NCBI GenBank assembly: GCA_003164925.1 | Contig: PLRV01000037.1 | Coordinates: 34,477 to 74,142 of the forward strand | Reading direction: 5' to 3' | DNA: 39,666 nt | Source of the DNA: Caulobacteraceae bacterium | GTDB taxonomy: Bacteria; Pseudomonadota; Alphaproteobacteria; Caulobacterales; Caulobacteraceae | In this document: piece by piece, positions 1 through 7,681 of the stretch | How positions within the stretch are numbered: the first letter of the stretch is position 1 | Layout of the letters: every line of letters starts with the position of its first letter | Made by a program: the position numbers and the translations under genes | Notes under the pieces: generated by a model | Told to the model about the DNA's origin: nothing | Databases searched by the model: none | The model's input: only the letters and a program-made list of their open reading frames with translations

Positions 1-287
<287 letters not shown>

Positions 288-346
288 TCAGATTGCAGAA
301 GACCCTCGTCCTTGCGGATGAGGGTTTGGAACGGGATGAGAGGTGA

Positions 347-658
347 TCAGGCGGCCTTGGCGGCGGCGGACTTGTCCACCACGCCGAGGATGTCGGATTC
401 CTTCATGATGATCAGGTCTTCACCGTCGATCTTCACTTCGGTGCCGGACCACTTGCCGAACAGGATGCGGTCGCCGGCCTTCACGTCGGGTTCGACGCGC
501 TTGCCGCTCTCATCGCGGGCGCCGGGGCCGACGGCGAGGACTTCGCCTTCCTGAGGCTTTTCCTTGACGGTATCGGGGATGATGATCCCGCCACGGGTCT
601 TGGATTCTTCTTCGACGCGCTTCACGAGAACGCGGTCGCCAAGAGGACGAAAGGACAT
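347..658 (-). CDS. groES: Co-chaperonin GroES
   Basis: The 103-residue protein is the 10-kDa cap of the GroEL folding chamber. It starts [19 protein letters not shown] and carries the mobile-loop region ([24 protein letters not shown]) and the C-terminal sheet motif [21 protein letters not shown], all typical of the family; the length is normal. It is the first gene of the groESL operon, with groEL following. A CIRCE operator and a promoter-like sequence lie upstream, so repression by HrcA is expected. The C-terminus has an Ala-rich tail (DKSAAAKAA), which is common in alphaproteobacterial GroES. Confidence 0.97.
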   Translation of the reverse strand: MSFRPLGDRVLVKRVEEESKTRGGIIIPDTVKEKPQEGEVLAVGPGARDESGKRVEPDVKAGDRILFGKWSGTEVKIDGEDLIIMKESDILGVVDKSAAAKAA

Positions 659-715
659 AGGGGCTCTCCGTTGGAACGGGGTGGCTTGAAATGGCGTAGC
701 GCCGAAGCGGGACTG

Positions 716-742
716 TTAGCAGTCACACCCTTCGAGTGCTAA
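716..742 (-). promoter_or_regulatory. CIRCE operator (HrcA binding site) upstream of groES
   Basis: The inverted repeat TTAGCAGTC, nine spacer bases, GAGTGCTAA differs from the CIRCE consensus (TTAGCACTC-N9-GAGTGCTAA) at a single base in the left arm. It lies between the promoter-like hexamers and the groES start, the usual place for HrcA repression of groESL. The sequence match is direct; HrcA control is inferred from the family of sites. Confidence 0.9.
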
Positions 743-750
743 CGGCTCGG

Positions 751-779
751 GAATTAGGCGCGAGGCGGCCAAAAGTCAA
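751..779 (-). promoter_or_regulatory. Putative groESL promoter
   Basis: On the minus strand TTGACT (779-774) and TAATTC (756-751) are 17 bases apart, a good housekeeping-type spacing, and the CIRCE element starts 8 bases downstream, where the transcription start would fall. A heat-shock sigma-32 promoter could overlap, since CTTGAC is also a plausible sigma-32 -35 element, but I see no clear CCCCAT-type -10 at the matching distance. Confidence 0.5.
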
Positions 780-805
780 GGTGGAGGGCCTCAAAGCTCG
801 GCGCT

Positions 806-2110
806 TTAAGCGCCTTCTTCGGGCACGCCGCGCTTGAAGACGATGAAGAACAGGGCCGCCAGCAGGCAGCCGGCCACGATGCCGGTGGTCAGGTCTCTGA
901 CCACGGTCAGGCCGAAGGTGGTGAGCAGCACCGCGGCGGCGCGCCAGTCGGCCAGCAGGCGCACGAACTCGGTCTTCTCGGCCATGTTCCAGCACACCAC
1001 CAGCAGCACCCCCGCCAAGGCGGTGAGCGGCACATAGCTGGCCAAGGGGGCGGCGACCAGCATGAACAACAGCAAAAAGCCCGCGTGCATCATGCCGGCC
1101 ACGGGGCTGCGCGCGCCGGCCCGCACATTGGTCGCCGTGCGCGCGATGGTTCCCGTCACGCAGATCCCTCCGAACAGGGCCGAGCCCACGTTGGCGATCC
1201 CCTGGGCCACCAGCTCCATGTTCGAGCGATGCCTGCGGCCGGTCATGCCGTCGGCCACCTTGGCCGACAGCAGGCTTTCCACGCCGCCCAGCAGAGTGAA
1301 GGACAGCGCCGAGGGCATGAGGTGAAGCAGCAGGGACAGCGAGATGGGCGGCAGGCGCGGCGCGGGCAGGCCGTGTGGCGTCCCGCCGAACCGGCTGCCG
1401 ATGGTCTCCGCCGGCAGGTGCAATTGCGCCGCGAGGACGGAGGCCAGCACCACGGCGATCAGCATCCCCGGCCACGCCGGCAGCCAGCGCTTGAACGCGA
1501 AGATCAGCGCCGCGGAGCCCAGCCCCAGCCCCAGCGTGGCCGGACTGATCGTGGGCAAGGCCTGGGCCAGGACCGCGAGCTTGGGGAGCAGCAGGCCGGG
1601 CTCGGCGCCGGCCAGCCGCAGACCGGCAAGGCCCCTGACCTGGCTGGCGAAGATGGTCACGGCGATGCCGCAGGTGAAACCTACGGTCACGGCGTGGGGA
1701 ATGTGGCGGATCAGGCCGCCCAGCCGCAAGGCGCCCATCAACGCCAGCATCACACCGGACATCAGGACCGCGAGCAGCAGGCCGTCAAGACCGAACCGGG
1801 CGCCTGTGGCCGCCACCACCGTGATGAAGGCGCCGGCCGGCCCGCCGATCTGAAAGCGGCTGCCGCCCAGGGCCGAGACCAGGAAGCCGCCGACGATAGA
1901 GGTGTAGAGCCCGCGCTCGGGCGACACCCCTGACGCCACGGCAATGGCCATGGACAGCGGCAGGGCCACGATCGCCACGGTGAGCGCCGCCAAGGCGTCC
2001 CGACGCAGGGCGTCGCGGCTGTAGCCCTCGACAAACAGCACAGTGGCGAGCTTGGGACGAAAAAGATGGGCTTTAGCGGCGCCGTCAGGCATGGCGGGGA
2101 TTCCATTCAT
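806..2110 (-). CDS. SulP-family inorganic anion transporter lacking a STAS domain
   Basis: The 434-residue protein is a multi-pass inner-membrane anion transporter of the SulP/SLC26 family (substrates in the family include sulfate and bicarbonate). Family features are the N-terminal ALPLSMAIAVASGV / GLYTSIVGGFLVSALGGSRFQIGGPAGA region, the AFxxxLLGGVESLLSAKVAD stretch, and GTIARTATNVRAGARSPVAG before the last helices. Most SulP proteins end in a cytosolic STAS domain of about 100 residues; here the chain stops shortly after the last membrane helix (FFIVFKRGVPEEGA). It lies 25 bases downstream of the TipF-like gene and is probably cotranscribed with it. The start may be the first ATG or the one at 2092. 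The substrate cannot be predicted from sequence. Confidence 0.88.
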   Translation of the reverse strand: MNGIPAMPDGAAKAHLFRPKLATVLFVEGYSRDALRRDALAALTVAIVALPLSMAIAVASGVSPERGLYTSIVGGFLVSALGGSRFQIGGPAGAFITVVAATGARFGLDGLLLAVLMSGVMLALMGALRLGGLIRHIPHAVTVGFTCGIAVTIFASQVRGLAGLRLAGAEPGLLLPKLAVLAQALPTISPATLGLGLGSAALIFAFKRWLPAWPGMLIAVVLASVLAAQLHLPAETIGSRFGGTPHGLPAPRLPPISLSLLLHLMPSALSFTLLGGVESLLSAKVADGMTGRRHRSNMELVAQGIANVGSALFGGICVTGTIARTATNVRAGARSPVAGMMHAGFLLLFMLVAAPLASYVPLTALAGVLLVVCWNMAEKTEFVRLLADWRAAAVLLTTFGLTVVRDLTTGIVAGCLLAALFFIVFKRGVPEEGA

Positions 2111-2135
2111 GGGTCGCGATGGATGCGACCCTACC

Positions 2136-3413
2136 CTACCACCCCCCGGCGCGGCGCCTCAGCGTCGAACGCATGAAATCCGCAGGAGGGTCGGCCTCGT
2201 GCAGAATCTGTTCCTTGATGGCGCGGGGTTCGCCGAACAGGTGGCCCTGGCCGTAGGCGATGTCGAGCTCAAGGATGTTCACCACCTGGTGTTCGGTCTC
2301 GACCTTCTCGGCGATCACCTCCACGCCATAGCGGCGGGTCAGGCCGGCGAAGTCCGAGGCTTGGATATCGCGCAGGGATTTGAGGGTCATACGGCCCTCC
2401 ACTTCCAGCAGTTGCTGCAGCAGGATGTCCGCACCGATCTTGACGAACTTCACGTCGGCCCGCGACAGGTCGGGGAAGTCGAATTCCAGGTCCGTCACCT
2501 TGTCCAGGGAGAAGCGGAAGCCCAGGTCGGCCAGCTTGGCCATGTTGCGCGCCTCGGTCGATCCGCGCCGCTGGAACGCCGCCTGACCCAGCTCGAAGAT
2601 CAAGGCGCCGGACATGTCCTTGTTCTCGGACAGGAACTCGAGGAACTGGGGGAAGAAGGTCTCGTCCGACAGCGAGGCCAGCGAGATATTGCAGAAGATG
2701 CCCACCTTGCGGTCCTGCCGCGCCAGCCGCCGCACGATCTGGGCGCAGCGGAACAGCAACAGGTTGTCGATGGCGCTGACCAATCCCTCTGGCTCGGCCA
2801 CAGACAGGTACTCGGCCGGCATCATGATGCGCCCGCTTTCGTCGCGCAGGCGTGAGAAGCTCTCGTAGAACACCGTGCGCCTTTGGGGCAGGCTGACCAC
2901 CGGCTGCAGGTACAGGTCCACGCGATTTTCGGTGAGGGCCTGTCGCACGGTGTCGAGGAGGGCGACGCTCTGCTGGGAATGGCGGCTTGAGGGGCCGGCG
3001 GCGGCGTGGCTGGCCAGCCGCTCTTCCAGGCTTTCGCTCATGCGCTGGACCAGGTCTTCCAGCATGCGCATTTCGCCGGTCAGCTCCTCGGAGCGCCGTT
3101 CGGCGTCGTCCTGTATGCTATCGCCCAGGGTCTGCAGCTTGGACTGGATCTTCTCCAGTTGCTCCACGAGGATCAGGTGCGCCTCGCGCAACGCGCCAAC
3201 TTCGCCGTCCAGCCGCGCGCGCTCCACCACCCGCTCGACCAGATTATGCAGGGCGAAGGCCAGGCCCAGCCCCCCCATCAGCCCGGCGATGCCTGCGCCC
3301 CAGCCGCCGCCAGAGCGCCATAGCAACAGCGCGCCGGTCAGAGCCAGGCAGAGATAGGCGGCCGAAAGTAGGGCGACAGTGATCTTGCGCATGGCCCCGC
3401 CAAATCGAATCAT
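2136..3413 (-). CDS. tipF: TipF-like degenerate EAL-domain protein
   Basis: The 425-residue protein has two hydrophobic segments near the N-terminus (about 11-33 and 38-56), a charged helical region likely to form a coiled coil (about 60-135), and a C-terminal EAL domain from about 150. The EAL signature is replaced by ESF (residues 184-186, FYESFSRLR), while the substrate-pocket motif LYLQPVVSL is kept; catalytic phosphodiesterase activity is therefore unlikely. This architecture is that of Caulobacter TipF, a c-di-GMP receptor that positions flagellar assembly at the pole. No flagellar genes are nearby, so the assignment rests on architecture. An internal ATG at 3392, just before the first helix (MRKITVALL), is an equally good start. 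Confidence 0.75.
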   Translation of the reverse strand: MIRFGGAMRKITVALLSAAYLCLALTGALLLWRSGGGWGAGIAGLMGGLGLAFALHNLVERVVERARLDGEVGALREAHLILVEQLEKIQSKLQTLGDSIQDDAERRSEELTGEMRMLEDLVQRMSESLEERLASHAAAGPSSRHSQQSVALLDTVRQALTENRVDLYLQPVVSLPQRRTVFYESFSRLRDESGRIMMPAEYLSVAEPEGLVSAIDNLLLFRCAQIVRRLARQDRKVGIFCNISLASLSDETFFPQFLEFLSENKDMSGALIFELGQAAFQRRGSTEARNMAKLADLGFRFSLDKVTDLEFDFPDLSRADVKFVKIGADILLQQLLEVEGRMTLKSLRDIQASDFAGLTRRYGVEVIAEKVETEHQVVNILELDIAYGQGHLFGEPRAIKEQILHEADPPADFMRSTLRRRAGGW

Positions 3414-3582
3414 CTGATTATCTATTGAGCCGGCCCCGACGTCGAACGGAAAGCCTTAAGAGCTGCGGCTTAAAACCCTCAGCCGGCCAGCGGGCTTCAG
3501 TTCCTGTCGCGGGAACGTTAAAGGGGACCATTCTCGAACGAGGGCCGCCTTGGCGCGCTTGGGTGCAACGCTGAGCCACAAC

Positions 3583-4842
3583 ATGCCGGACCCCGACTCC
3601 AAAGGCCAAAGCCCCGCTGGGGGTGAGGCCGCGCGCGCGACCGGGTCGCGACGCGGGGCGAAGCTTTTCATCTTTGTTACCATCGTGTTGGACATGTGCG
3701 CCGTGGGCATGGCCATTCCGGTGATGCCGCGCCTGGTTCAGCAGCTGTCAGGCGGCGGAGCGGCGCGCGCGGCCGAGCTGTTCGGCCTGCTCAACATGCT
3801 GTGGGCGGCCATGCAGTTCCTCACCTCGCCCCTGCAAGGCGCCATCTCGGACCGGTTCGGCCGGCGCCCCGTGATTCTCCTGTCCAATTTCGGCCTGGGC
3901 GCCGACTACACCCTCACCGCCCTAGCGCCTCATCTGAGCTGGCTGTTCATCGGCCGTATCCTTTCTGGCTCCGCGGCTGGCGGCATTCCCGCCGCGCTGG
4001 CCTATCTGGCCGACACCACGCCGCCCGAGAAGCGGGCCGGCGCCTTCGGCTTTCTGGGGGCGGCCACGGGCCTGGGCATCACCGCCGGCATGGCGCTGGG
4101 CGGTTTGGCCGGTTCGCTCAATCCACGCCTGCCGTTCTTTATCGCGGCGTGCCTGTGCTTGCTCAACGCCAGCTACGGCCTGTTCGTGCTGCCCGAGTCC
4201 CTGCCCAGGGACCGTCGCACCCCCTTCCGCTGGAGCCAGGCCAATCCTTGGGGCGCCTTTCGCCTGTTACGCACCAACCCGGGCCTGCGAGGCATGGCGA
4301 TCGTGGCCTTCCTCGTCAGCCTGTCGTCCCAGGCCCTGCCCAACATCGTGGTGCTCTATGTAGGCTACCGCTACCACTGGGGCGTCTGGGCCATCGCACA
4401 GATGCTGACCGGCTGGGCCATCTGCAGCATGGCGGCCCAGGCCGTGTTGCTGCCGGGGGCCGTCGGCCGCATCGGCGAGCGACCGACCCTGATGCTGGGG
4501 CTGTTCCTGACCATCGCCGGCTTTCTCGCGATCGCCTTGGCCCAGCAGGGCGCGGCGTTCTGGTGGGGCGTGCTGCTGATGGCCGGCGGCTCGATTTCCA
4601 CGCCCTTGATCAACGCGTTCTTTTCCAGGCGGCTGGGCTCGGCCGAACAGGGCCGCCTGCAGGGCGCCACCAACAGCCTCAACGGCGTCACCGGCATGCT
4701 TGGCCCGGCCCTGTTCACTCAGGTCTTTTCCATGGCCGTGCGCGGCGAGGCCCGCTTTGGGCTGGTGGGCGCGCCCTTTTTCCTGGCCGCGTGCCTGATG
4801 ATGGCGGCCATGGTCCTGGCCGTGCGCGAGGTCAGCCGCTAG
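3583..4842 (+). CDS. MFS transporter, TetA-like drug/H+ antiporter family
   Basis: About 419 residues with twelve predicted membrane helices. The motif-A loop between helices 2 and 3 reads GAISDRFGRRPVILLS, and helix 5 carries the antiporter motif GLGITAGMALGGLAG; both fit the 12-helix drug/proton antiporter group that includes tetracycline exporters. Family membership suggests efflux, but the substrate is unknown. The start is uncertain: the ATG at 3583 is used here, whereas an in-frame TTG at 3550 with a weak AGGG upstream would add 11 residues. The gene stands alone, divergent from tipF and convergent with the SemiSWEET gene. Confidence 0.85.
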   Translation: MPDPDSKGQSPAGGEAARATGSRRGAKLFIFVTIVLDMCAVGMAIPVMPRLVQQLSGGGAARAAELFGLLNMLWAAMQFLTSPLQGAISDRFGRRPVILLSNFGLGADYTLTALAPHLSWLFIGRILSGSAAGGIPAALAYLADTTPPEKRAGAFGFLGAATGLGITAGMALGGLAGSLNPRLPFFIAACLCLLNASYGLFVLPESLPRDRRTPFRWSQANPWGAFRLLRTNPGLRGMAIVAFLVSLSSQALPNIVVLYVGYRYHWGVWAIAQMLTGWAICSMAAQAVLLPGAVGRIGERPTLMLGLFLTIAGFLAIALAQQGAAFWWGVLLMAGGSISTPLINAFFSRRLGSAEQGRLQGATNSLNGVTGMLGPALFTQVFSMAVRGEARFGLVGAPFFLAACLMMAAMVLAVREVSR

Positions 4843-4887
4843 AGCGCGTTCCGAAAAGTGGGAACCGGTTTTCGGATAAAACGCGCG
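4843..4887. repeat. Intergenic palindromic repeat of alphaproteobacterial type
   Basis: GCGCGTT (4844-4850) pairs with AACGCGC (4880-4886), and inside it CCGAAAA (4851-4857) pairs with TTTTCGG (4869-4875) around a GTGGGAACC-containing loop. Sequences of the form CCGAAAAGTGGGAACCGGTTTTCGG are dispersed intergenic palindromes in many alphaproteobacteria. It starts directly after the MFS stop codon, between two convergent genes, where it could also act as a transcription terminator for both. Confidence 0.75.
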
Positions 4888-5178
4888 TTAAAACAAAAAC
4901 CTAGAGCCGGATAGGTTTCGCGGCCGCTGCTCGCGGCGTTCGAAGCGAAGCTTGAGGACCAGAATCCAGGCGGACAGGATCAGGTTCACCGTGTTGGAGC
5001 CTGCCACCGGCCAACTGCCAAGCATGGCGCCATAGGCCACCCACAGGACGAATCCGACCACCATCACGAGATAGGTCCGCACCGAAACGCCGTCGGCGCG
5101 CTTCGCTCGCGTGATCTTGATCAGCTGGGGCACGAAACTGGCCATGGAGCACAGGCCGGCGGCCGAACCGATCGCCAC
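4888..5178 (-). CDS. SemiSWEET / MtN3-like PQ-loop membrane protein (start uncertain)
   Basis: About 96 residues with three predicted membrane helices. The first helix ends with the conserved SFVPQLIKITRAKRADGVS segment, equivalent to the PQ-loop of SemiSWEET sugar transporters, and the rest (FVLWVAYG, GSNTVNLILSAWILVLKLRF) matches the family from end to end. SemiSWEETs work as dimers moving sugars across the inner membrane. The start is a problem: no ATG, GTG or TTG exists in frame close to a good ribosome site. The GTG at 5178 gives a family-like N-terminus but only a poorly spaced G-run upstream. An AGGAG at 5220-5216 precedes an in-frame ACG at 5208. The reading frame stays open to 5511 without similarity. 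Confidence 0.75.
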   Translation of the reverse strand: MAIGSAAGLCSMASFVPQLIKITRAKRADGVSVRTYLVMVVGFVLWVAYGAMLGSWPVAGSNTVNLILSAWILVLKLRFERREQRPRNLSGSRFLF

Positions 5179-5219
5179 CGCCCCCAGATGAGCCAGCGAT
5201 GCGCTCGTGGCCGATCTCC

Positions 5220-5414
5220 TCAGCGGCTGCGGATCGCCGAGAGCATGACGAAGGCCGGCGCCGGAATAGCGGACTGCCGAACCGCGGCAGGCGAAGGCGG
5301 GGCGAAAAACAGCCACAAGGCGGCGCTGCCCGCCACCCCTACGAAGGCCGCCGACGCCGCGCCGAACCACAACCGCGGCGAATAATGTTGGTCCTTGAAA
5401 GCCTGGGTCATCAT
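5220..5414 (-). CDS. Small hypothetical membrane protein (64 aa)
   Basis: The ORF starts ATGATGACC behind a good ribosome site (GCGGAGACG) and encodes 64 residues beginning MMTQAFKDQHYSP. One hydrophobic segment (about residues 15-38, ASAAFVGVAGSAALWLFF) is followed by a Pro/Ala-rich stretch. No family is recognised. Its stop codon lies directly before the AGGAG that may serve the SemiSWEET gene, so the two are probably translated as a coupled pair. Confidence 0.55.
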   Translation of the reverse strand: MMTQAFKDQHYSPRLWFGAASAAFVGVAGSAALWLFFAPPSPAAVRQSAIPAPAFVMLSAIRSR

Positions 5415-5550
5415 CGTCTCCGCTTGCTGCGTGAAACGGTTCGGCCAAGACTCCGGTTCCAACGGTTTGCAGCCGTTGCGGCGTCCTGTCATAGGAGCGC
5501 CACAGGGCCATGGTCTGAACGGTCTTGAATTGGCGCGAGCCCGTGATTCG

Positions 5551-6852
5551 ATGAGCGACATGCCGCTGAAATCCTGGCTGACGACTGCGCCCTTCCGGGT
5601 CCGCGGCTGGCTGGACGGCCTATTCGACGTCCGTCGGACAATCGCGCCGACGGCGACGGCGGCCGATTTCGGCCGGACCTCCGATCCGCCCGCTGTCGAT
5701 CTTCTCGCGCCCCTCTACGAAGTGGTCGAGGCCCTGCCCGATCCGGTGATGGTGATCGGGGCCGTGGAGCCCGACGATTTCGCCGGCCGCCGCATCCTGT
5801 TCGCCAACCTCGCCGCGCGGGAAATGTTCCGCCTGTCCGCTGAAAACACCCTGCTGGTGGCCGCCGTCCGCAATCCGGAAGTGCTGGACGTGGTCGACGA
5901 GGCCCTGTTCAAGGACCGGCTGGGCCAGGCGGCCTACGAGACGGGCGGGGCGCAGGAACGCTACCGGCGGGCGTGGGCCAGGCCGCTGTCGCCGGCCCAA
6001 GGCGGCATGAAGCGCGCCCTGCTCCTGGTGCGCGACGAGACCGACGCCCGGCGCAACGAGCGTATGCGGGCCGACTTCCTGGCCAACGCCAGTCACGAGC
6101 TGCGCACGCCGCTCGCCTCCCTCGCCGGCTTCATCGATACCCTGCGCGGCCACGCCAAGGATGACGAAGCGGCGCGCAATCGATTCCTGGACATCATGGA
6201 CCGTCAGGCCTGGCGCATGGCCCGTCTGATCGAGGATCTGATGTCCCTCAGCCGGATCGAGCTGAACGAACACATCGCGCCGCAAGGACAGGTCGATCTA
6301 AGGCTGGCCCTGGCGGATGTCGTCGACGCCCTGTCGCCCCAGGCGCGCGAGGCCGGCGTGACAATACGGCAGACAGCGGTCGAGAAGGGGCGCGCCGTGG
6401 TGACGGGCGACCGCGATCAGATCGTCCAGGTCGTGCAGAACCTGGTGGACAACGCCATCAAATACGCCGGACGCGGGGGAACCGTGGATATCGGCCTGGA
6501 GGTCGGGTTAGCGGCCGAAGCAGCGGTGACCCTGCGCAAGCCCCATGCCGCTCGGTTGTCCCTGCTCACCCCGGATCACGCCGACGGCCTCTACGCCGCC
6601 ATCCGCGTGTCGGACACCGGGCCGGGCCTGTCCAGGCAGGTTCTTCCGCGCCTGACTGAACGGTTCTACCGGGTCGAGGGCCAGAAGAGCGGCGAGCGCC
6701 TGGGCACCGGCCTGGGCCTGGCCATCGTCAAACACATTATGAACCGGCACCGCGGCGGGTTGGCTGTGGAATCCGTCGAAGGCGAAGGCGCGGAGTTTCT
6801 GGTGTATTTTCCTTTGGCGGCGAACGCCGGCGCCGTAACAAAAGCGTCATAA
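5551..6852 (+). CDS. phoR: Phosphate regulon sensor kinase PhoR
   Basis: 433 residues from the ATG at 5551. It has an N-terminal PAS-like region (about 45-165, EALPDPVMVIGAV), a HisKA dimerisation domain with the phosphoacceptor in NASHELRTPLAS (His182), and an ATPase domain with N box QNLVDNAIKYA, G1 box VSDTGPGL, F box ERFYRVEG and G2 box GTGLGLAIVKHI. It would phosphorylate PhoB under phosphate limitation. I see no convincing membrane helix at the N-terminus, which most PhoR proteins have. It is followed by phoU and phoB; the pstCAB genes usually lying between phoR and phoU are absent here. The ATG at 5560 is an alternative start. Confidence 0.87.
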   Translation: MSDMPLKSWLTTAPFRVRGWLDGLFDVRRTIAPTATAADFGRTSDPPAVDLLAPLYEVVEALPDPVMVIGAVEPDDFAGRRILFANLAAREMFRLSAENTLLVAAVRNPEVLDVVDEALFKDRLGQAAYETGGAQERYRRAWARPLSPAQGGMKRALLLVRDETDARRNERMRADFLANASHELRTPLASLAGFIDTLRGHAKDDEAARNRFLDIMDRQAWRMARLIEDLMSLSRIELNEHIAPQGQVDLRLALADVVDALSPQAREAGVTIRQTAVEKGRAVVTGDRDQIVQVVQNLVDNAIKYAGRGGTVDIGLEVGLAAEAAVTLRKPHAARLSLLTPDHADGLYAAIRVSDTGPGLSRQVLPRLTERFYRVEGQKSGERLGTGLGLAIVKHIMNRHRGGLAVESVEGEGAEFLVYFPLAANAGAVTKAS

Positions 6853-6861
6853 AAGCTTCAC
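6833..6861 (+). promoter_or_regulatory. Candidate Pho box (PhoB operator)
   Basis: Three heptamers, CCGTAAC (6833-6839), GCGTCAT (6844-6850) and GCTTCAC (6855-6861), are separated by exact AAAA spacers and so repeat every 11 bases. PhoB binds 11-base direct repeats of the type CTGTCAT plus four A/T-rich bases. The element overlaps the phoR stop codon and lies about 100 bases before phoU, so it could drive phoU-phoB. The match to the consensus heptamer is moderate (4-5 of 7 in the first two units). Confidence 0.5.
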
Positions 6862-6963
6862 GCCGCCAATGCATTGCCAGGGCAGTGTCCGCGCGCGCCA
6901 CGGGCCTTTTCCGCGCCGGGGCGTACTGGCCGGCCGGGCTCCGGACCACGGAGGATTTGAACG

Positions 6964-7668
6964 ATGGAACACACCGTAAAGGCCTACAGCGAGGAGCTGA
7001 ACAATCTGACCGCCGAGGTCACCCGGCTGGGCGGCCTGGCCGAGGCGCAACTGTCGGATTCGATCGACGCGGTGGCGCATCGTGACCTGCCGGTGGCTCA
7101 CCAAGTGATCGACCGGGACGATAAGCTGGACCTGCTGCAGGCCGAGATCGAACGCAAGGCCATCCGCCTGATCGCCCTGCGCCAGCCGGTGGCCCAGGAC
7201 CTGCGCCACACCGTGGCGGCGATGAAGATCTCCATGCAGTTGGAGCGCTGCGGCGACCTGGCCAAGAACATCGCCAAGCGCTGCCTGGTGCTGGCCGGCT
7301 CCGAGCCCCTGCCCCCGCTGACCCGCTCCATCGAGCGTATGGGCCAGTTGGTCACCTCACGCGTAAAAGAGGTGCTGGACGCCTATTCCAAGGGCGACAT
7401 CGAGCGCGCCGCCTCGGTGTGGTCGCGCGACGACGAGGTCGACGAGCACTACGACAGCCTGTTTCGCGAGCTGCTCACCTACATGATGGCCGATCCGCGG
7501 ACGATCAACGCCTGCGCCCATCTGCTGTTCATCGCCAAGAACCTCGAGCGCATCGGCGATCACGCGACCAACATCGCAGAGATCGTGCACTTTGAGATTA
7601 CCGGCGAGGAATTGCAGTCGGACCGGCCCAAGTGGGACTCCCTCCAACGCTCCGCAGCCGTCGAGTAA
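6964..7668 (+). CDS. phoU: Phosphate transport system regulator PhoU
   Basis: 234 residues, the usual length, starting MEHTVKAYSEELNNL behind a GGAGG ribosome site. It is an all-helical protein of two repeated three-helix bundles; the metal-binding repeat motif is seen as ERCGDLAKNIAKR near residues 95-107 and again as ERIGDHATNIAEI near 196-208. PhoU couples the Pst transporter to PhoR and keeps the kinase in its inhibitory state when phosphate is plentiful. It is separated from phoR by 111 bases containing the candidate Pho box, and from phoB by 13 bases. Confidence 0.95.
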   Translation: MEHTVKAYSEELNNLTAEVTRLGGLAEAQLSDSIDAVAHRDLPVAHQVIDRDDKLDLLQAEIERKAIRLIALRQPVAQDLRHTVAAMKISMQLERCGDLAKNIAKRCLVLAGSEPLPPLTRSIERMGQLVTSRVKEVLDAYSKGDIERAASVWSRDDEVDEHYDSLFRELLTYMMADPRTINACAHLLFIAKNLERIGDHATNIAEIVHFEITGEELQSDRPKWDSLQRSAAVE

Positions 7669-7681
7669 GAGGTAGAGCCCC

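Noticed and set aside
3414-3549. CtrA site upstream of the TipF-like gene
   Set aside because: Two TTAA elements exist but are 10 bases apart, whereas CtrA needs a 7-base spacing.
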